A stretch of 64,000 nucleotides of DNA from Branchiostoma floridae (taxonomy: Eukaryota; Chordata; Leptocardii; Amphioxiformes; Branchiostomatidae): NCBI RefSeq assembly GCF_000003815.2, contig NC_049995.1:7354924-7418923 (forward strand). The letters run 5' to 3'. Shown one piece after another: positions 59,351-64,000 of this stretch. Under the pieces are notes generated by a model that saw nothing but the letters and a program-made list of their open reading frames with translations, ran no database searches and was not told the DNA's origin. Position 1 is the first letter of the stretch, and each line of letters begins with the position of its first letter. The translations under genes and the position numbers were made by a program.

Positions 59351-59816
59351 ATGTTGGTTGAATAATTCCATTTCTAAGATTGCAGCAAGATGGGTTTGGA
59401 CCTTGAGATTGGCACAGCATTGCTTTAAATGTACTGCAGAAATAGCTTTAATTTTTCCCCCATTGTAAGAGAAAAGATTGAATGTCCTTTTAATTTTGAT
59501 TGCCTCAAAGTCACGAAACAGCATGTGACAAATGAAAACAGGTTTTATCTACATGTATCCTGGTACCTATCATTTTCTATCTCAGGCTCACCCCCCTTAT
59601 AATTGACCAATCCTTACTGTCCATCACAATTAACAGTTCAACTGTTCAACCAATGACAGATTGGCAATTAGTGGTTTGACCAATGACAGGTTCCCTCACA
59701 GTTGGTCCAATTTTTTATGATTTTTTTTAGCATTTCTAAGATTTTGACCTAGGTACATGTATGACTGGTATTTATCAAGCATTCGGATGTTTAATCCCTG
59801 TTATGAATATCTTATA

Positions 59817-60030
59817 TAACGTAGTTCACCTTTATTCGTGGGGCAACCTATATCCATTGTGTTGCTAAACAGGGTATCCAGCAATATCAAGTTGATTGAC
59901 GGAAGTTCCAAATTGTACTATTTTTTAAATATTACAATTTGAAACCTCCATCTGTCAACTTGATATTCCACATTGTTCTTAAGAAGAATGGATAAAAGTT
60001 ACCCTATGGATAAAAGTGAACTAAGCGTTA
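59817..60030. mobile_element. Palindromic MITE (TAACGTAGTTCACCTTTAT ends), copy 1
   Basis: The left arm TAACGTAGTTCACCTTTATT and GGGGCAACCTATATCC are mirrored by TGGATAAAAGTTACCC and GATAAAAGTGAACTAAGCGTTA; inner ATCAAGTTGA / TCAACTTGAT. Same family as 62958-63177. Confidence 0.75.
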
Positions 60031-60185
60031 CATTTAAAGTCCAAATTTCTAAATAGTGCCTGGGAAAAGTCTGTTGAGAAGTGATAAGAGGATCAAACCA
60101 TAGCTAGAGTAGGATGCAGGATTTATAGTAACGTTAAGTGGTCATAAAACTTGATGATAATCAATATCTTGTTTTTATGTTCCAG

Positions 60186-60254
60186 AAAGACTACCACAGC
60201 GGTTTTGTTCATCTGACTGACTCGTCAAAATAGATTGGAACAAGAGCGGTCAAG
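60186..60254 (+). other. Possible untranslated exon
   Basis: 69 nt between the acceptor TTTTTATGTTCCAG and the donor CAAG|GTGAGA. All three frames contain a stop, so if it is real it is 5'UTR. It could pair with the donor at 42074. Confidence 0.3.
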
Positions 60255-60659
60255 GTGAGAATTTATTTTGTGTAATGTAAAGAAACACACACCAAAACAA
60301 ATAAACAGACAAAAGACAAAGCTAGGTTTTCACAGAGAAAAAAAAACTCTTCCTCATTTGTGATTTAGAACAGCATCATTTTCTTCTTCCTTGCAGTTTA
60401 AAGAAACATAAAAATAATAAAAAGAAGACATCCAAAAATAAATAAATCATTTTTTTTTCTTGATTGGTGCAACTTACACATTTTGCATATAGCCTGGATC
60501 TTTTTTTTACCTCCCTTGATGCTTCCCATGCAAAATAAAGCCTAGAAACATTAAAGTCATTATTACTAACTTAAAGATAAACAAAGGAGACTTCTATTGA
60601 AGTATCACAAGTATAAACTATAGGTCTCCAGCTCAGTCTTTATTAGACATTCTGGCTTG

Positions 60660-60860
60660 TTCTCAGAGCTTACCCATTGAAGTGTAAGGGATAATTGGAT
60701 CTTGGGTTCAGCGAATCAAAGCAGAGGTTGAGGCCTAGGGCGTCGCTACATCACTCACAGAGATCACAGGTCAGAAAGATTGGCACCCCTGCAATCAGCT
60801 GGTGATAGGGAGACAGCTGAGGCACTGATCTTCACTGGAAACTTTAAAGTGATGGATGAT
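60660..60860. promoter_or_regulatory. Candidate conserved non-coding element
   Basis: Non-repetitive, with GGATAATTGGATCTTGGG, GCGAATCAAAGCAG (TCF/LEF-like CAAAG) and CAATCAGCTGGTGATAGG (E-box CAGCTG). Texture only. Confidence 0.2.
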
Positions 60861-60959
60861 AAGGAAGGGTTATATATAGTCATGTAGTATATAGGGGGCA
60901 GCGGGGGAAAATAACAAAATGGGTGCTACTTCTTTTTTTCTTTTGAAAACTAGTTCGTA

Positions 60960-61330
60960 TTAAAAGCCTGATTTTAATTCATGCCTCAGGTTGGTCCTCC
61001 AACTGCGTCGTAACTTCAGAAATCAAGGCTGCATCATCTGGGAAACGATTTCCTTTCAAAAGCAACTTCAAAAATGATGCCAGCGTCTTACAAGGTCATA
61101 TCATTGGGCATCATCACCATAAGTTTCTTTCATTTCATCAAAAGTCTCCTTTGGTGTGCGTCCTTTCAAATACAAAAACCGGATCACTGCGCGACACTCA
61201 ACTGGCTCCATTTCACACCTGACTTAGTTCAAACACCTGTAAATCAGAATCCACAATTAGTCCAGAGCTATTTTTTGCAACACAACCCACAGAAATATAA
61301 ATCAAAACACATGCAAACTTTCATCTAGAC
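60960..61330. promoter_or_regulatory. Candidate conserved non-coding element
   Basis: Non-repetitive, balanced-composition block (CATGCCTCAGGTTGGTCCTC, TGGGCATCATCACCATAAG, GGATCACTGCGCGACACTC) that is flanked by AT-rich DNA. The 84-codon open frame within it shows no family motif. Texture only. Confidence 0.2.
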
Positions 61331-61399
61331 AACTGGAAGTGGGTCAGGGGCATTACTTATTGAACGCCCCTCGTATATGTAACTATGCATTTTAATTTG

Positions 61400-62950
61400 T
61401 ACACTCAAAACTGGAACCATGCACCTACATGTCATGTTCTTTTTTACATGAGATAATGCATGTAGATAATTAAGTACGAACAACTGTACACTTGGCATTC
61501 AACATGTTCTGAAACTTTCAGTGTCAGAATGACAAAAGCTTTCTTGAATGTAGTATTTTCTTGTAATTTCAAAGGTAGCTAATAATACAGAATTTCATAT
61601 GCAAGTTCTGAAGAAAAGGAGTAAGTTTAATTAGTTTTGTAATCAGATTTTACTGACATTCATTGGTTTTATCCTATTTTGCTCTCAGTTTTTTACTAAC
61701 CAAGACTAAGACTGTTGGTCTGGCCCAAGGAAAGGTTGTCTAACTTCTTCAATGTGTGGCTTCCCAAACTTGTGACCAAACTTTTGATATCCTGACTGTC
61801 TTCAACTCATTAGAATATAAAGCTATCAGCATTTTGCAAATCAAGTTTCATTCATGAGATCAATGCCCTGCCACAATTTGATGCGCGCAACCCACGCAGT
61901 CTCCTCTAAGTCTCGTCATGATTTTGAGGCAACCCTTGGTATTCTCGACCTTTGTTATCGGCACCTTTTGCAGATACCTGTCACGACTGACAGGGTTTGA
62001 TGCTATTCTTAGTTTCCTGACCAGCGTGTATAAGCCACGTGTGCCATCAACCATACATAACGTGAACACAGATTTTTCACAGCGTCTGATCTTCACAATA
62101 CATTCATTGATTGACACCCATAACCTATATACTTAGGTTAAGGGTCTCAGGCATTGACTACATATGATTCTATATATGGTAGAATTTTCTACAGTGAGAT
62201 AAAAAGTGCTTGTTAGTGTACCGGTCCATGTGTGATGAAATGTGACTGAAAAAGCTTTGAATTAGTCCAAGAAGCACCAAAGAAGTGTGGCCTTACGCGT
62301 TTGAGTATGGTTCCAAGCGACTGTATATAGAGTCGGAGTGAACGACTATCCGGATGTTACCCAGGCTATAAGCTAGGTCTAGGTTTCCAAACCTTGCATA
62401 AGCGTGTGACTTTTAACTTGAGAAGGATCAGAGGACTGATCGAAAGCTTGTTGGTAAGCACTCTATTTTGTGCACGGATATCTGATCTTAAAATTATGTT
62501 CATGCGTGTTTTAATGTTTATTTCCCAGGGGCCTTTACCTTTGACCTGCGTCCATGAACATACTTATTGCCCTACTTTGACACGTTTTTGAGCCCTCATC
62601 TTTGGGTAACTTAAAGTTACCTTCTTGGCAGGAAGGACATTGGTGGTTTAATGGGCTGAATGTCTGAGACCTTCTTCGCACAGTGTGCTCTATTTTAACT
62701 ACAATTGGGACATTTTCACTCTGGGGTCTTGAAAGAGTGCCATTTACTGGGTGTATTTTTGGAAAATGCTGCAGGAAAGCCTTTGGGGATCCATTAACAC
62801 CTCTAATGTCCCACCTTAGTGGCCATAAAACCTTGACTCAGCTTGAGCAAAATGAAATGCCCCAGAAAGACATTACACTGTCTCAACGGTAGCCAAATGT
62901 CTCGGGCTTGTAAGGTTTATGAGTGTGTGTTTAGAGTCAGATTCTAGATA
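61400..62950. other. Non-coding stretch with MITE scraps
   Basis: It contains arms of other families (TATCCGGATGTTACCCAGGC at 62349; GATCAGAGGACTGATCGAAA at 62427; GGGGCCTTTACCTTTGACC at 62529). A compact segment at 61865-62110 is unusually free of repeats and has an 85-codon - strand frame, but no domain is recognisable. Confidence 0.35.
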
Positions 62951-62957
62951 CTGCGTG

Positions 62958-63177
62958 TAACGCTACTTCACCTTTATTTGCGGGTTAACCTATATCCGTT
63001 GTTTATAGAAAAAACAAGGCATTTTGGGATAGCAAGTTGACAGACGGTGGTTTCCAACCGTATATTGAATATCTTGCTATTTGAAACGTCTGTTGACTTG
63101 ATACTGTATCCCTAATTACCTTGTCTTTTTTAAGAACGGATATAGGTTACCCCACGGATAAAGGTGAACTAGTGTTA
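62958..63177. mobile_element. Palindromic MITE (TAACGTAGTTCACC family), copy 2
   Basis: TAACGCTACTTCACCTTTAT and GGTTAACCTATATCCGTT are mirrored by AACGGATATAGGTTACCCC and GGTGAACTAGTGTTA. Confidence 0.75.
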
Positions 63178-63309
63178 CATTGATGAAGGTTACACATCTA
63201 CTAATGAGATGTAAGATATGCCAAAAATAAAGCAGTTGATATTAATACAAGCTACTGGTTTCCAAAATCATGTCCAGTTGCTTCTAAATGAGTAACTGCT
63301 ATGCTAAAA

Positions 63310-63575
63310 AAAAGTTAAAGTTGCCCAAACATCTGTAACAGATGCTTAGGGGTGGTGCCACATTTCTGTAGCCATTGGGCCACACATTTGTGCAAGCCAC
63401 TACAGCAAGGGGCTATAGTGCACTGGTAGTGATGTGTGTTTAAGCCCCATACTCTGCCTTATTAGTGCTGAGTGCTAAGCAGAGAAAGCAGAATGTACCA
63501 TTTTTAAAGTCTTTGGCTTCATACAACCTACCGAATGTAAGGCGAACACTTTACCCCCTTGGCCATTGCAGCAGT
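63310..63575 (-). mobile_element. tRNA-derived SINE, second family, copy 1
   Basis: The - strand head reads GCAATGGCCAAGGGGGTAAA then GTGTTCGCCTTACATTCGGT (degenerate A-box region); the body includes GTAGTGGCTTGCACAAATGT. It is 80-90% similar by eye to the next copy. Confidence 0.7.
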
Positions 63576-63594
63576 TCTTTTTATTTTAGAAGAC

Positions 63595-63885
63595 AAAAAA
63601 GTTGCCTGTGCATCTGTAACGGAGGCTAGGGGTATTTCCCATCTCCATTTCTGTAGCCCTTGGGCCACACATTTGTGCAAGCCACTACAGCAGGGGGCTA
63701 TATTATAGTGCGCTGGTAGTGATGTGTGTTTAACTCCCATGCTCTTCCTCATTAGTGCTTAGTGCTAAGCAGAGAAAGCAGCAATGTACCATTTGTAAAG
63801 TCTCTGGTATGACTCAGCCGTGGATCGAACTTACGACCTCCCAAATGCAAGGCGAGCACTCTACCCACTTAGCCATTGCGCTATT
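63595..63885 (-). mobile_element. tRNA-derived SINE, second family, copy 2 (full)
   Basis: The - strand head GCGCAATGGCTAAGTGGGTA, GAGTGCTCGCCTTGCATTTG and GTAAGTTCGATCCACGGCTG (A and B boxes) resembles a tRNA; the body includes CACTACCAGCGCACTATA, CTTGCACAAATGTGTGGCCC and CTCCGTTACAGATGCACAGG. Not a functional tRNA. Confidence 0.8.
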
Positions 63886-64000
63886 ACTATGTGGCATACT
63901 TTATCTATTAGGTACAGTTTGGTGCATCTGATACATTTCTCCTCTTTTAAGTCTAGATTCTCGTAACACTTTTATTAAACTAACCACTATGACATACATT

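Noticed and set aside
61860-62117. 85-codon - strand frame in a repeat-free segment
   Set aside because: No recognisable family and no flanking splice partners; left as unassigned non-coding sequence.

Overview
This is a eukaryotic, intron-rich window, most likely from a cephalochordate (lancelet, Branchiostoma type). The basis is the domain repertoire (VWC, C-type lectin, cystine-knot, LRR and PAN exons joined by phase-1 introns), the absence of long uninterrupted genes, and a dense load of short interspersed repeats: tRNA-derived SINEs, palindromic MITEs, 5'-truncated non-LTR retrotransposons and many mini/microsatellites. The species call is an inference; no marker gene proves it. There are three runs of N (24184-24283, 28610-28709, 48297-48462).

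Region 1 (1-12300, + strand): the last ten coding exons of a secreted cysteine-rich protein, reconstructed from splice sites with fully consistent phases (235-295, 964-1073, 1444-1590, 3077-3181, 5983-6202, 6780-6950, 7638-7789, 9471-9592, 10946-11067, 11502-11698; 1407 nt, 468 residues and a stop). It contains VWC-type modules and ends in a C-terminal cystine knot (CTCK). A complete three-exon C-type lectin domain (132 codons, phase 1 on both sides) lies inside the CTCK. This is the most unusual structure in the window. Its introns carry a SINE nested in a MITE, a 74-bp minisatellite, a long ATTC microsatellite and several retroelement tails.

Region 2 (12300-16180): gene-poor, with two MITEs.

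Region 3 (16183-29568, - strand): a leucine-rich-repeat receptor gene. In order it has a signal-peptide exon, an LRRNT exon cut by an N gap, four 72-bp exons each coding one 24-residue LRR, and a two-exon LRRCT. After the LRRCT there are two kinds of 3' end, all with phase-1 junctions: a Thr-rich mucin-like stalk plus a transmembrane exon, or a 255-bp PAN/apple exon followed by a terminal exon coding a very Lys/Arg-rich tail. The geometry predicts membrane-bound and secreted isoforms, or a nested second gene.

Region 4 (29600-64000): no protein-coding host gene that I can support. It is a repeat landscape: an intact reverse-transcriptase ORF of a 5'-truncated non-LTR element (51352-52446), other retroelement tails, hAT-, Harbinger-, MULE- and mariner-like MITEs, several with readable target-site duplications, a 162-bp satellite block (56340-57290) between direct repeats, and a pair of tRNA-derived SINEs at the right edge. 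Between the repeats are stretches that look like non-repetitive conserved non-coding DNA (about 40505-40740, 43445-43640, 60660-60860, 60960-61330). Two possible untranslated 5' exons (ending 42074, and 60186-60254, + strand) suggest that a gene with long introns may begin here and have its coding part beyond 64000.
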